Assembly: GCA_029624675.1 (NCBI GenBank)
Contig: JARSSP010000028.1
Coordinates: forward strand, 47,753-111,752
DNA from: Candidatus Contendibacter sp.
GTDB taxonomy: Bacteria; Pseudomonadota; Gammaproteobacteria; Competibacterales; Competibacteraceae
DNA: 64,000 nucleotides
Reading direction: 5' to 3'
Shown here piece by piece: positions 42,727 to 49,684 of the stretch. The notes beneath the pieces were generated by a model, which was not told the origin of the DNA, searched no databases, and worked only from the letters and a program-made list of their open reading frames with translations. Each line of letters begins with the position of its first letter. Position 1 is the first letter of the stretch. The position numbers and the translations under genes are program-made.

Positions 42727-43259
42727 GCTGCCGTCACTGTCGGGTGTGGGATGTGGAGCGGTTGCCGACCCATGGCGGTAGCCTGCGAGTCTATGGCGTG
42801 CAGGAGGACGATGCGCGCCCGGAGACGCCAGCGGTGCAACAGGTGCTGGAGGATGAGGAACGGGCCGGTTTGCGCGATTTGGCGGGGTACCGGAATTTTC
42901 AGGCGTGGGCTGACCGGGTGAAGGATGAGTTGCTGGCGTTTTTGCTCGAACAGAAGCGCGCCGGTCGGACGGTCGCCGCTTACGGCGCGGCGGCCAAGGG
43001 CAATACTCTGCTGAACTATGCCGGGGTGAAGCCCGATCTGGTGCCGTTCGTCTGCGACGCCGCGCCGTCCAAGCAGGGCAAGTATCTGCCGGGTAGCCAT
43101 CTGCCGATTTTGCCGCCAGCGGCGCTGCGGGAGCGGAAGCCGGATTTCGTGTTGATCCTGCCGTGGAATCTGCGCGAGGAGATCAGGGCTGAACTGGATT
43201 ATGTTGAAGCGTGGGGCGGGCAGTGGGTCACGGCGGTACCCGAGTTGAACGTTTTTTAG
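42723..43259 (+). pseudogene. C-terminal part of a sugar C-methyltransferase, N-terminus lost
   Basis: A 178-residue frame equal to the last part of NDP-hexose 3-C-methyltransferases: VERLPTHGGSLRVYGVQED, a helical linker, then the C-terminal domain with RTVAAYGAAAKGNTLLNYAG and FVCDAAPSKQGKYLPGSHLP, ending NVF. The N-terminal zinc-cysteine domain and the SAM-binding Rossmann domain (about 230 residues) are absent, so methyl transfer is not expected. The GTG at 42723 overlaps the epimerase stop, so the fragment may still be translated. In intact clusters of this type the full gene follows the epimerase, so a deletion at the junction is likely. Confidence 0.75.
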
Positions 43260-43282
43260 CAACCCTTTATAGTTACCTTTTT

Positions 43283-43308
43283 GGTAAAAACCCCCGCCTT
43301 CAGGCGGG
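43283..43308. repeat. Left-end hairpin of an IS200/IS605-type element
   Basis: GGTAAAAACCCCCGCC starts the unit and CCCGCC-TTCA-GGCGGG forms a hairpin (43293-43308). Nearly the same text recurs at 63964-63990, so it is a repeated end sequence and not a gene-specific terminator; there is no T run after it. It lies about 60 bases upstream of the transposase remnant. Confidence 0.7.
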
Positions 43309-43370
43309 AAAGACTTCAGTCCTTGCTCTCGTAGCGTTAAAACGCAAGCTTGTTTGAACATTGGACCGCC

Positions 43371-43596
43371 ATGACCGAGTACAACAAAGGCAGCCACTGG
43401 GCATTTTTAGGGTAGGGAATTTTTCAGTACGACCAATGGCAACGTGACCGATGAGATGATCAACGCCTCCATCAATGCCATGTCGATGCGCACCAATGTG
43501 ACAACGAAAACAACATCACGTTGGAGTGAGGGACACTCTTTAGAGTGCTACGCGGCTTCCAGCCTAGATTTCAACCTACCGGCTTCCAGCCGGTAG
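43371..43596 (+). mobile_element. Internally deleted IS200-type Y1 transposase (TnpA) relic
   Basis: The sequence opens with ATG and MTEYNKGSHWAF, the classic N-terminus of IS200/IS605 TnpA proteins, hits a stop at 43413, and resumes in another frame as FSTTNGNVTDEMINASINAM, the usual TnpA C-terminus. About 80-100 residues between, including the HUH and catalytic Tyr, are gone. The C-terminal frame runs to a TAG inside the right hairpin at 43594-43596. With hairpins at 43293-43308 and 43576-43596 the whole 43283-43596 segment reads as a dead element. Nothing else is seen in this gene-free stretch 43260-43616. Confidence 0.75.
43576..43596. repeat. Right-end hairpin of the IS200-type relic
   Basis: A perfect 9-bp inverted repeat CTACCGGCT / AGCCGGTAG with a TCC loop. 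A second, partly similar CGGCTTCCAGCC copy lies at about 43552-43563 and a weak CACTCT/AGAGTG hairpin at 43534-43547. It ends 20 bases before the toxin gene. Confidence 0.7.
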
Positions 43597-43616
43597 TGAT
43601 TGAGTTTTAAACCGCT

Positions 43617-43943
43617 ATGAAGCCTGTTGTTTTTCACGGAAGCACACTCGATGACTTGCGGCTGTTTCCGACTGAGGCGCGCCGGGAAGCGGGTTATCAA
43701 CTGGATAAGGTGCAGAATGGGCAAGAACCTTCGGATTGGAAACCGATGCCGGTGGTAGGCGAAGGCGTCAAAGAGATTCGTATCCGGGACCGGACAGGAA
43801 TCTACCGGGTCATCTATTTGGCGAAGCTGATGGATGCCATACATGTTTTGCACTGCTTCCAGAAAAAAACTCAGCGAACCAGTGAGAAAGATATGAGTGT
43901 GGCGCAAAAACGCTATCAGGAACTCATGAGGGAACCATCATGA
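43617..43943 (+). CDS. RelE/HigB-type toxin (Gp49-like)
   Basis: A 108-residue protein of the phage-derived Gp49/HigB family of ribosome-dependent mRNA endonucleases. Seen: LRLFPTEARREAGYQLDKVQ, WKPMPVVGEGVKEIRIRD, GIYRVIYLAKLMDAIHVLHC, FQKKTQRTSEKDMSVAQKRY. In toxin-first order it overlaps the next gene, an XRE antitoxin, as ATGA. It starts 20 bases after the right hairpin of the IS200 relic, so it probably arrived in, or beside, a mobile block. Confidence 0.88.
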   Translation: MKPVVFHGSTLDDLRLFPTEARREAGYQLDKVQNGQEPSDWKPMPVVGEGVKEIRIRDRTGIYRVIYLAKLMDAIHVLHCFQKKTQRTSEKDMSVAQKRYQELMREPS

Positions 43944-44233
43944 AGGGGCAAATTTTTTACAGTGTCTGGGATGCCATTGAGGATACGCCGCAACAGGCCG
44001 CTAATCTGCAAGCACGTTCCGCGCTGATGATGGAACTGGAGAAGGTCATCCAGCAACAGGGCCTGAGTCAATCGGAGGCGGCCCGGCGTTTTGGGGTCAC
44101 GCAACCCCGCATTGCTGAGTTGTTGCAGGGCAAGATCCATCGATTTTCCCTTGAGGCGCTCATGGATATGGCGGCGACAGGTGGCTTGTTCCTGCGCATG
44201 GTGGTTGATTCGTCCAATCGTCAGGCAGCATAA
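43940..44233 (+). CDS. XRE-family antitoxin (HigA-like)
   Basis: A 97-residue DNA-binding antitoxin. The helix-turn-helix is LSQSEAARRFGVTQPRIAEL (about 50-69) followed by LQGKIHRFSLEALMDMAATG. It should bind and neutralise the upstream toxin and repress the pair's promoter in the usual way. The stop is directly followed by the ATG of the aminotransferase head fragment. Confidence 0.88.
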   Translation: MKGQIFYSVWDAIEDTPQQAANLQARSALMMELEKVIQQQGLSQSEAARRFGVTQPRIAELLQGKIHRFSLEALMDMAATGGLFLRMVVDSSNRQAA

Positions 44234-44320
44234 ATGTCCCGCATCCACTACACCAAACCCGCCATCACCGAGCGGGAAGTGGCCTACGCCACCGATGCCG
44301 CCAACGATCATCACCCCTGA
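44234..44320 (+). pseudogene. Detached duplicate of the aminotransferase N-terminus
   Basis: A 28-codon frame reading MSRIHYTKPAITEREVAYAT followed by DAANDHHP and a stop. It copies the first 24 or so residues of the aminotransferase at 45208 (MNPRIHYTKPSITELEVAYA), with several base differences. The rest of the copy is gone; the Rpn-like gene starts in its stop codon (TGATG). It marks a recombination or insertion junction in the locus. Confidence 0.8.
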
Positions 44321-45204
44321 TGCACACTGACAAACACATCTACCTGCTCCTTGGCGCCGACCCCGAATTCCTGGGCCTGCTCACCGACGGTTTGCGCATT
44401 GCCGGGCCTTATGACTTCGAGGCCATCGACGTTAAAGCCCTGGAGCGGCGCATTGACGGCGTCGTGCTGCCTGCGCAGCCCGAGGAACCGATCTGGGCCA
44501 TCGAAGTCCAGGCCCAGCGCGATCCGGTCATCTATCATCGGCTCCTGATCGACATGGGCCTGGTCGGCGAACGACACCTGGGGCGGGAAGTGCGTGGCCT
44601 GCTGCTGTTCATCAGCCCCGCGCAGGACCCCAGGACCGAACCCTGGCACAGCGCCATTCTGCGCGACCCGCAGCTTCCCATCCGCCGCGTCTATCTGAGT
44701 GACGTTCTCAAGCGCCTTGAGCGCACCCAACCCGATCACCCACTGCTCGCCACCTTTTTGCCCTATTTGATTGACGACCGCGAGCAGTTGCGCGACCAGG
44801 CCCCGCTGGCCTATCGTCACCTCCAACAAGCCCCGCTGTCCGACACTGTGCGCCAGCGCTGTCTGGAGGTGTTTCAATCCTGGCTGCTGGCGCGTTTCGA
44901 CGATCTGACCCTGAAGGAGATTCTCATCATGCTTGGTGAACTCACCCCACTGGAACAAACCCGCGCCTATCGGGAGATTGTCGCCGAGAATCAACCCATT
45001 TGGCGGCATGAAGGCGAAGCCCAACTGATCCTGCGCCAGCTCCAGCGCCGACTCGGTACGCTCACGGCCGCGCAACGGGCGCGGGTTCAGGCTTTGCCGG
45101 TCGAACAACTGGAAGACCTGGGCGAGGCGCTGCTCGACTTCACCGCCCCCGCCGACTTGGACGCCTGGATCGGCGATCATCCACAGCCATCCAAGGCCGA
45201 GTAG
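44320..45204 (+). CDS. Rpn/DUF2887 nuclease-like protein with DUF4351 tail
   Basis: A 294-residue protein. The N-terminal half (IYLLLGADPEFLGLLTDG, IDGVVLPAQPEEPIWAIEVQ, DPVIYHRLLIDMGLV) fits the DUF2887 branch of PD-(D/E)XK nuclease-like proteins; the D-x-V and E-V-Q residues would be the core. Residues about 230-285 (EGEAQLILRQLQRRLGTLTA, LPVEQLEDLGEALLDFT) are a DUF4351 domain. These families are related to Rpn recombination-promoting nucleases. It separates the detached head from the full aminotransferase gene, only 3 bases before its ATG. Confidence 0.8.
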   Translation: MHTDKHIYLLLGADPEFLGLLTDGLRIAGPYDFEAIDVKALERRIDGVVLPAQPEEPIWAIEVQAQRDPVIYHRLLIDMGLVGERHLGREVRGLLLFISPAQDPRTEPWHSAILRDPQLPIRRVYLSDVLKRLERTQPDHPLLATFLPYLIDDREQLRDQAPLAYRHLQQAPLSDTVRQRCLEVFQSWLLARFDDLTLKEILIMLGELTPLEQTRAYREIVAENQPIWRHEGEAQLILRQLQRRLGTLTAAQRARVQALPVEQLEDLGEALLDFTAPADLDAWIGDHPQPSKAE

Positions 45205-45207
45205 CCG

Positions 45208-46311
45208 ATGAACCCCCGCATCCACTACACCAAACCCTCCATCACTGAGTTGGAAGTGGCCTACGCCACTGATGCCGCCGCCAATGGTTGGGGTGATCGC
45301 TGCTATGAGTACATCACGCGCTTTGAAGAGGCTTTTAAAGCGCATCTCGGCGTGAAGTACGCCATTGCTACCTCAAGCTGTACCGGCGCGCTGCACATGG
45401 GGTTGGCCGCCTTGGGGATTGGCCCAGGCGATGAAGTGATCATGGCGGACACGAACTGGATTGCAACCGCCGCGCCTATTGTCCACTTGGGGGCCAAACC
45501 AGTTTTTGTTGATATTCTCCCCGACTCCTGGTGTCTCGACCCGGAATGGGTGGATCAGGCGATAACTCCCCGCACCAAGGCCATTATTGCCGTTCATATC
45601 TATGGCAATCTGTGCGATATGAATCGGTTGCTGGCCATCGGGGAAAAGCATGGTATTCCTGTCATTGAAGATGCGGCGGAAGCGATTGGCTCGGTCTATC
45701 ACGGTAAACGCGCGGGTTCGATGGGCAGGTTTGGCGCTTTCTCATTCCATGGCACCAAGACGATAACTACCGGTGAGGGTGGCATGTTCGTCACTAATGA
45801 TGCCGATCTCTATGAGCATGTACTCACTCTAAGCAATCATGGGAGAGCGCGGGGGCAAACAAAGCAGTTCTGGCCGGATAGGGTGGGGTTTAAATACAAG
45901 ATGTCAAACATCCAGGCAGCGATTGGTTGCGCTCAGATAGAGAGAATTGAGGAGATAGTGAGCCGCAAGCGAGAAATATTACGGTACTACCGCGAGCGTT
46001 TGGAAATATTGCCCGGTGTCTCCATGAATCCTGAGCCGGTTAATACAGTAAATGGCGCATGGATGCCGACAGTAGTATTTGATAAAAAAACCGCTGTGAC
46101 TCGTGAAAATTTACAGACTGCTTTTGCAGACGAAAATATTGATGCGAGAGTATTTTTTTATCCGCTATCGAGTTTACCAATGTTTGAAGATCAGCCACAA
46201 AATTGGTTGGCATGGGATATCCCAAGGCGCGCGATCAATCTACCAAGTTATCATGAAATGAAAGAATCTGATCAACAGCGTGTTGTAGAAATTATTCTAA
46301 ATTTATCTTAA
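45208..46311 (+). CDS. DegT/DnrJ/EryC1 aminotransferase, perosamine-synthase-like
   Basis: A 367-residue PLP sugar aminotransferase. Seen: SSCTGALHMGLAALGIGPGD, PVIEDAAEAIGSVYHGKRAG, and the PLP lysine in FGAFSFHGTKTITTGEGGMF. It resembles GDP-perosamine synthases that use GDP-4-keto-6-deoxymannose, which gmd would supply; other 4-keto sugars are possible. Base use changes inside the gene: GC-rich to about 45880, AT-rich after, suggesting a recombination joint. A PglD-like acetyltransferase follows. Confidence 0.88.
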   Translation: MNPRIHYTKPSITELEVAYATDAAANGWGDRCYEYITRFEEAFKAHLGVKYAIATSSCTGALHMGLAALGIGPGDEVIMADTNWIATAAPIVHLGAKPVFVDILPDSWCLDPEWVDQAITPRTKAIIAVHIYGNLCDMNRLLAIGEKHGIPVIEDAAEAIGSVYHGKRAGSMGRFGAFSFHGTKTITTGEGGMFVTNDADLYEHVLTLSNHGRARGQTKQFWPDRVGFKYKMSNIQAAIGCAQIERIEEIVSRKREILRYYRERLEILPGVSMNPEPVNTVNGAWMPTVVFDKKTAVTRENLQTAFADENIDARVFFYPLSSLPMFEDQPQNWLAWDIPRRAINLPSYHEMKESDQQRVVEIILNLS

Positions 46312-46353
46312 ATCCCCTTCTGATGGGTATTGATAATTAACTTTGGAGGAATG

Positions 46354-47019
46354 ATGAAAATTTATCTGCTTGGTGCAGCAAATCCAGAGACGATACGGAT
46401 GATACGTGCTGTACAGCGTTCAACTTCTAATGTAGAGTTTAGCGGTTTTCTTGATAACGATCCTAAAAAGAAAAATACTAATTTCTATGGTTTTCCAGTT
46501 CTTGGTGGTCTGGAGCTAGTTCATGAATTATCTAATGACAATGTGGGTTTTGTAAACCTTATTACAGGTAGTACAAGGACTCGCTATGAGACATCTCGGG
46601 AAATTGTTGCTTCAGGTGGTCGACTTGTGAATTTTATCTATCCATCGATTGATTTGACGATGACTAGGCTTGGTGTTGGTCTCTATCTTCAAGAAGCCGT
46701 AATAGTGCAGGCTGGCGTTGAAATTGGTGATAACACTAGCATACATATGGGTGCACTTATCGGCCATGAGACCAGAGTAGGTAGCTCAGTTTTTATTGCC
46801 CATGCAGTAAGTGTTTCAGGGTGTTGTAGTATTGGGGATGGTACTTTTATTGGAACAAACGCAACAATCCTGCCACGGATCAAGATCGGAAAATGGGCTA
46901 CAATTGGAGCAGGGGCTGTTATTAAGAAAGACGTACCTGATTATGGAATAGCAGTTGGTAATCCAGGACGAGTTATAAAATTCAATGAAATTCCTTTTTC
47001 AGATGGAAAGATAAATTGA
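46354..47019 (+). CDS. PglD/NeuD-like sugar N-acetyltransferase
   Basis: A 221-residue trimeric left-handed beta-helix enzyme. The N-terminal PglD nucleotide-sugar domain reads KIYLLGAANPETIRMI and FSGFLDNDPKKKNTNFYGFP; the rest is hexapeptide repeat (VQAGVEIGDNTSIHMGALIG, GTNATILPRIKIGKWATIGA). A GGAGG lies 4 bases before ATG 46354, which I prefer over ATG 46351. With the preceding aminotransferase it probably makes an N-acetylated 4-amino-6-deoxysugar such as N-acetylperosamine. Strongly AT-rich. Confidence 0.88.
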   Translation: MKIYLLGAANPETIRMIRAVQRSTSNVEFSGFLDNDPKKKNTNFYGFPVLGGLELVHELSNDNVGFVNLITGSTRTRYETSREIVASGGRLVNFIYPSIDLTMTRLGVGLYLQEAVIVQAGVEIGDNTSIHMGALIGHETRVGSSVFIAHAVSVSGCCSIGDGTFIGTNATILPRIKIGKWATIGAGAVIKKDVPDYGIAVGNPGRVIKFNEIPFSDGKIN

Positions 47020-47052
47020 AAAGCCAAATTATACAATTCCGGAAATCACATA

Positions 47053-47805
47053 ATGAAATCCTATATTAAGCAGTTTAATGAAGAGGTTTCAAAAAATATC
47101 TCAGATCTCGGAGCGGATGTTGAGTTGCAAACCAACTCATATGAGTGGATAAACAGAATTGCAGCACACAAGTACACCTATAACTTCAGATGGTTAGGCC
47201 GGCCAATCATTCAGCTACCTCAAGACATCGTAGCCATGCAGGAACTCATCTGGTCAATCCAGCCAGATCTGATCATAGAAACCGGCATTGCGCATGGCGG
47301 ATCGCTGATTTTCTCGGCCTCCATGCTGGAACTGAACGCGACTTGTGGAGGACCGCAGGATGCCGAAGTGTTGGGGGTGGATATCGACATCCGCGCCCAT
47401 AACCGCGCGGCCATTGAGGCGCATCCGATGTTCAAGCGCATCACCATGATTCAAGGCTCCAGCATTGCCCCCGAAATCATCGCGCAAGTCCAGGCCAGAG
47501 TGACGGGCAAGCAGCGCGTGCTGGTGTGCCTGGACAGCAACCATACCCACGACCACGTGCTGGCCGAGTTAGAGGCGTATGCGCCGCTGACCTCGGTCGG
47601 GAGTTATTGCGTGGTGTTCGACACCATCATCGAGGATATGGCGGCCGACCTGTTTTCCGACCGCCCCTGGGGACCGGGCAACAATCCCAAAACTGCCGTT
47701 TGGGAATACCTCAAAACCCACCCGGAGTTCGAGATTGACCGAAGCATCCCGCACAAGCTGTTGATTACCGTCGCACCGGATGGGTATTTGCGGCGACGAT
47801 TCTGA
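47053..47805 (+). CDS. CmcI/RmmO-like SAM-dependent methyltransferase
   Basis: A 250-residue protein of the cephalosporin-hydroxylase (CmcI) family, which act as sugar or peptide O-methyltransferases. Seen: RWLGRPIIQLPQDIVAMQEL, PDLIIETGIAHGGSLIFSAS (SAM loop), VLGVDIDIRAHNRAAIEAHP, VLVCLDSNHTHDHVLAELEA. The first 60 or so codons are AT-rich and the remainder GC-rich, with the break near 47200-47230. Likely decorates a sugar of the O-unit. Confidence 0.85.
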   Translation: MKSYIKQFNEEVSKNISDLGADVELQTNSYEWINRIAAHKYTYNFRWLGRPIIQLPQDIVAMQELIWSIQPDLIIETGIAHGGSLIFSASMLELNATCGGPQDAEVLGVDIDIRAHNRAAIEAHPMFKRITMIQGSSIAPEIIAQVQARVTGKQRVLVCLDSNHTHDHVLAELEAYAPLTSVGSYCVVFDTIIEDMAADLFSDRPWGPGNNPKTAVWEYLKTHPEFEIDRSIPHKLLITVAPDGYLRRRF

Positions 47806-47837
47806 TTCCAAGCACAACAGACACAAGCGAGCGCCTT

Positions 47838-49352
47838 TTGCTCAAACGCAACCTCATCGCCAACTACCTCGGTCAGGGCTGGACCGCCCTGATGGGGCTG
47901 GCTTTTGTCCCGCTTTATATTCAGTATCTGGGGATCGAAGCCTATGGGTTGATTGGTCTCTTTGCCGTGTTGCAAGCCTGGCTTTCCCTGCTGGATATGG
48001 GCATGACCCCCGCCCTGAACCGGGAAATGGCGCGGTTTACCGGCGGCGCCCATTCCGCCCAATCGATCCGCGATCTGCTGCGCAGCATCGAGTGGATTGC
48101 CGGTGGCATTGCGCTACTGATCGCCCTGGGCATTTGGGCCGCTTCCGGCTGGCTGGCGAGCGATTGGCTGCGCGCCGAGAAATTGCCCACCGAGGTCGTT
48201 GCCCAAGCGTTTGCCATCATGGGGGTGGTCACCGCCTTGCGCTTTGTGGAGGGCGTCTACCGCAGCGCGATGGTGGGATTGCAGCGGCAGGTGTTGTTCA
48301 ACGGTATCAATGCCAGTCTCGCCACCGTGCGGGGGCTGGGGGCCGTGGCCCTCCTGGTCTGGGTCTCGCCTACCATTGAGGCGTTCTTTCTCTGGCAGGG
48401 GCTGGTTTCGATCATCACCCTGGCGCTGCTGGCGGGGGTGACCTACTACCTGCTGCCCACGGGGGATCGCGGTGGCCGATTTTCGGTCCAGGCGCTACGC
48501 GGGATCGGGCATTTCGCGGGGGGGATGGTGGGCATCACCTTTCTGGCCCTGTTGCTAACCCAGGTGGACAAGATTCTGCTTTCCAAGCTGTTGCCGCTTA
48601 GTGAGTTTGGCTATTACACTTTGGCGGCGGTCGTGGCGGGCGCGCTCTACATGCTGATCGGTCCCATCACCCAGGCGTGGTACCCCCGGCTCTGCGAATT
48701 GCACGCCCGCGCCGACTTCGCCGCTTTGGCGGACACTTATCATAAAGGTGCGCAACTGGTTACCGTGATCGCCGGCAGCGCCGCAGTCGTGGTGATGCTC
48801 TTCTCTGAAACGCTGCTGCACCTGTGGACGCAGAACGCCGACTTGGCCGCCCGAACCGCTCCCCTGGTCAGTCTGTTGACGTTGGGCAATCTGCTGAATG
48901 GGTTGATGTGGATTCCTTACCAGACCCAACTGGCCCACGGCTGGACGGGGCTGACGGTGCAGATTAACATCGTCTCGGTGCTGGTCATCGTGCCCGCCAT
49001 CCTTTGGACCACGCCACGCTATGGCGCAATAGGCGCTGCATGGGTCTGGGTGAGCCTGAACGCGGGCTATGTATTCATTGGCATTCATTTCATGTACCGG
49101 CGCATCCTGAGCACCGAAAAATGGCCCTGGTATAGCCGCGATGTGTTAGCCCCCCTGGTCCTGGGTCTGGTCGCTGCCAGTGGCATTAAATGGGTAGTAC
49201 CGAACCCCACCGGCAATCTGGAGCAATTGGCCCTGCTGGCGCTGGCTGCGATCACCACTTTATCGGTGTCGGCCATGGCAGGCGGGCATACGCGGCAGCA
49301 GTTGCAACAGAGGCTGCGCCCCTTGTTTCCCGCCTGTTGGAGAGCATCATGA
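47838..49352 (+). CDS. Oligosaccharide flippase (Wzx-like)
   Basis: A 504-residue polytopic membrane protein with 12-14 predicted helices, matching polysaccharide-export flippases that move undecaprenyl-linked repeat units across the inner membrane. N-terminus NLIANYLGQGWTALMGLAFV and YIQYLGIEAYGLIGLFAVLQ; later LLTQVDKILLSKLLPLSEFG and YYTLAAVVAGALYMLIGPIT are family-like. The start is TTG, the only near start that gives the full first helix. Its stop overlaps a truncated glycosyltransferase. Confidence 0.9.
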   Translation: MLKRNLIANYLGQGWTALMGLAFVPLYIQYLGIEAYGLIGLFAVLQAWLSLLDMGMTPALNREMARFTGGAHSAQSIRDLLRSIEWIAGGIALLIALGIWAASGWLASDWLRAEKLPTEVVAQAFAIMGVVTALRFVEGVYRSAMVGLQRQVLFNGINASLATVRGLGAVALLVWVSPTIEAFFLWQGLVSIITLALLAGVTYYLLPTGDRGGRFSVQALRGIGHFAGGMVGITFLALLLTQVDKILLSKLLPLSEFGYYTLAAVVAGALYMLIGPITQAWYPRLCELHARADFAALADTYHKGAQLVTVIAGSAAVVVMLFSETLLHLWTQNADLAARTAPLVSLLTLGNLLNGLMWIPYQTQLAHGWTGLTVQINIVSVLVIVPAILWTTPRYGAIGAAWVWVSLNAGYVFIGIHFMYRRILSTEKWPWYSRDVLAPLVLGLVAASGIKWVVPNPTGNLEQLALLALAAITTLSVSAMAGGHTRQQLQQRLRPLFPACWRAS

Positions 49353-49435
49353 GTCAACGTTTACCCCAAGTCAGCATTGGGATGTCGGTGTACAATGGTG
49401 AGAAGTTTATCCGGAAGGCGCTGGATTTTCAATGA
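49349..49435 (+). pseudogene. Glycosyltransferase family 2, only the first 28 codons
   Basis: The frame starts at an ATG overlapping the flippase stop (ATGA) and reads SIGMSVYNGEKFIRKALDF before TGA. P-x-VSIGMSVYNGE is the strand-1 motif of GT2 enzymes. The remaining 250 or more residues are gone and the sequence becomes a palindrome-bounded element. The insertion, or a linked deletion, removed the gene. Confidence 0.82.
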
Positions 49436-49650
49436 TTTAGTACCATACTAAACAACCACCGGCTAAAGCCGGTGGGTTCTGCGCCGGGTGCAGAGGACTA
49501 AAAGTCCACCCATCAATGCACCCGGCGCTTTAAAAACATGACGATTGCAACAATAGCATCCGGCACTCAATTAAGACCAATTTAGAGCGCATCGGAATCT
49601 GCTTGGAGAGTCGTAGCTGAAAGCTGACCGGCTAAAGCCGGTGGTTTTAA
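49436..49650. mobile_element. Non-coding palindrome-ended element (IS200/IS605 or MITE type)
   Basis: About 215 bases with no gene. The same 18-base palindromic sequence ACCGGCTAAAGCCGGTGG occurs near each end (49458-49475 and 49627-49644). Just inside the left end is a long stem GCGCCGGGTGCA / TGCACCCGGCGC (49481-49492 with 49517-49528) enclosing a GGACT/AGTCC hairpin. The ends followed by GGTTTTAACC-like text are typical of IS605-group elements. It directly follows the truncated glycosyltransferase. No transposase fragment was found, so it would need one in trans. Confidence 0.65.
49481..49528. repeat. Nested hairpin: 12-bp perfect outer stem, 5-bp inner stem
   Basis: Outer arms at 49481-49492 and 49517-49528 pair perfectly over 12 bp; inside, 49495-49499 (GGACT) pairs with 49503-49507 (AGTCC) around a short A-rich loop. 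Such compound structures at a mobile-element end can be protein recognition sites or structured RNA; which applies is unknown. Confidence 0.8.
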
Positions 49651-49684
49651 CCTTGGATATTGAAATAAACTGGAGATTAAAGCT

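Noticed and set aside
43293..43308. Hairpin after the truncated methyltransferase taken as a terminator
   Set aside because: No T tract follows and a near-identical hairpin recurs at 63974, upstream of nothing coding; better explained as a mobile-element end.
44234..44320. 28-codon frame considered as a leader peptide
   Set aside because: Its sequence is plainly a copy of the aminotransferase N-terminus, so it is a gene fragment.
43283..49650. Repeated palindromes considered as a CRISPR array
   Set aside because: Copies are kilobases apart, are self-complementary, and have no regular spacers or cas genes.
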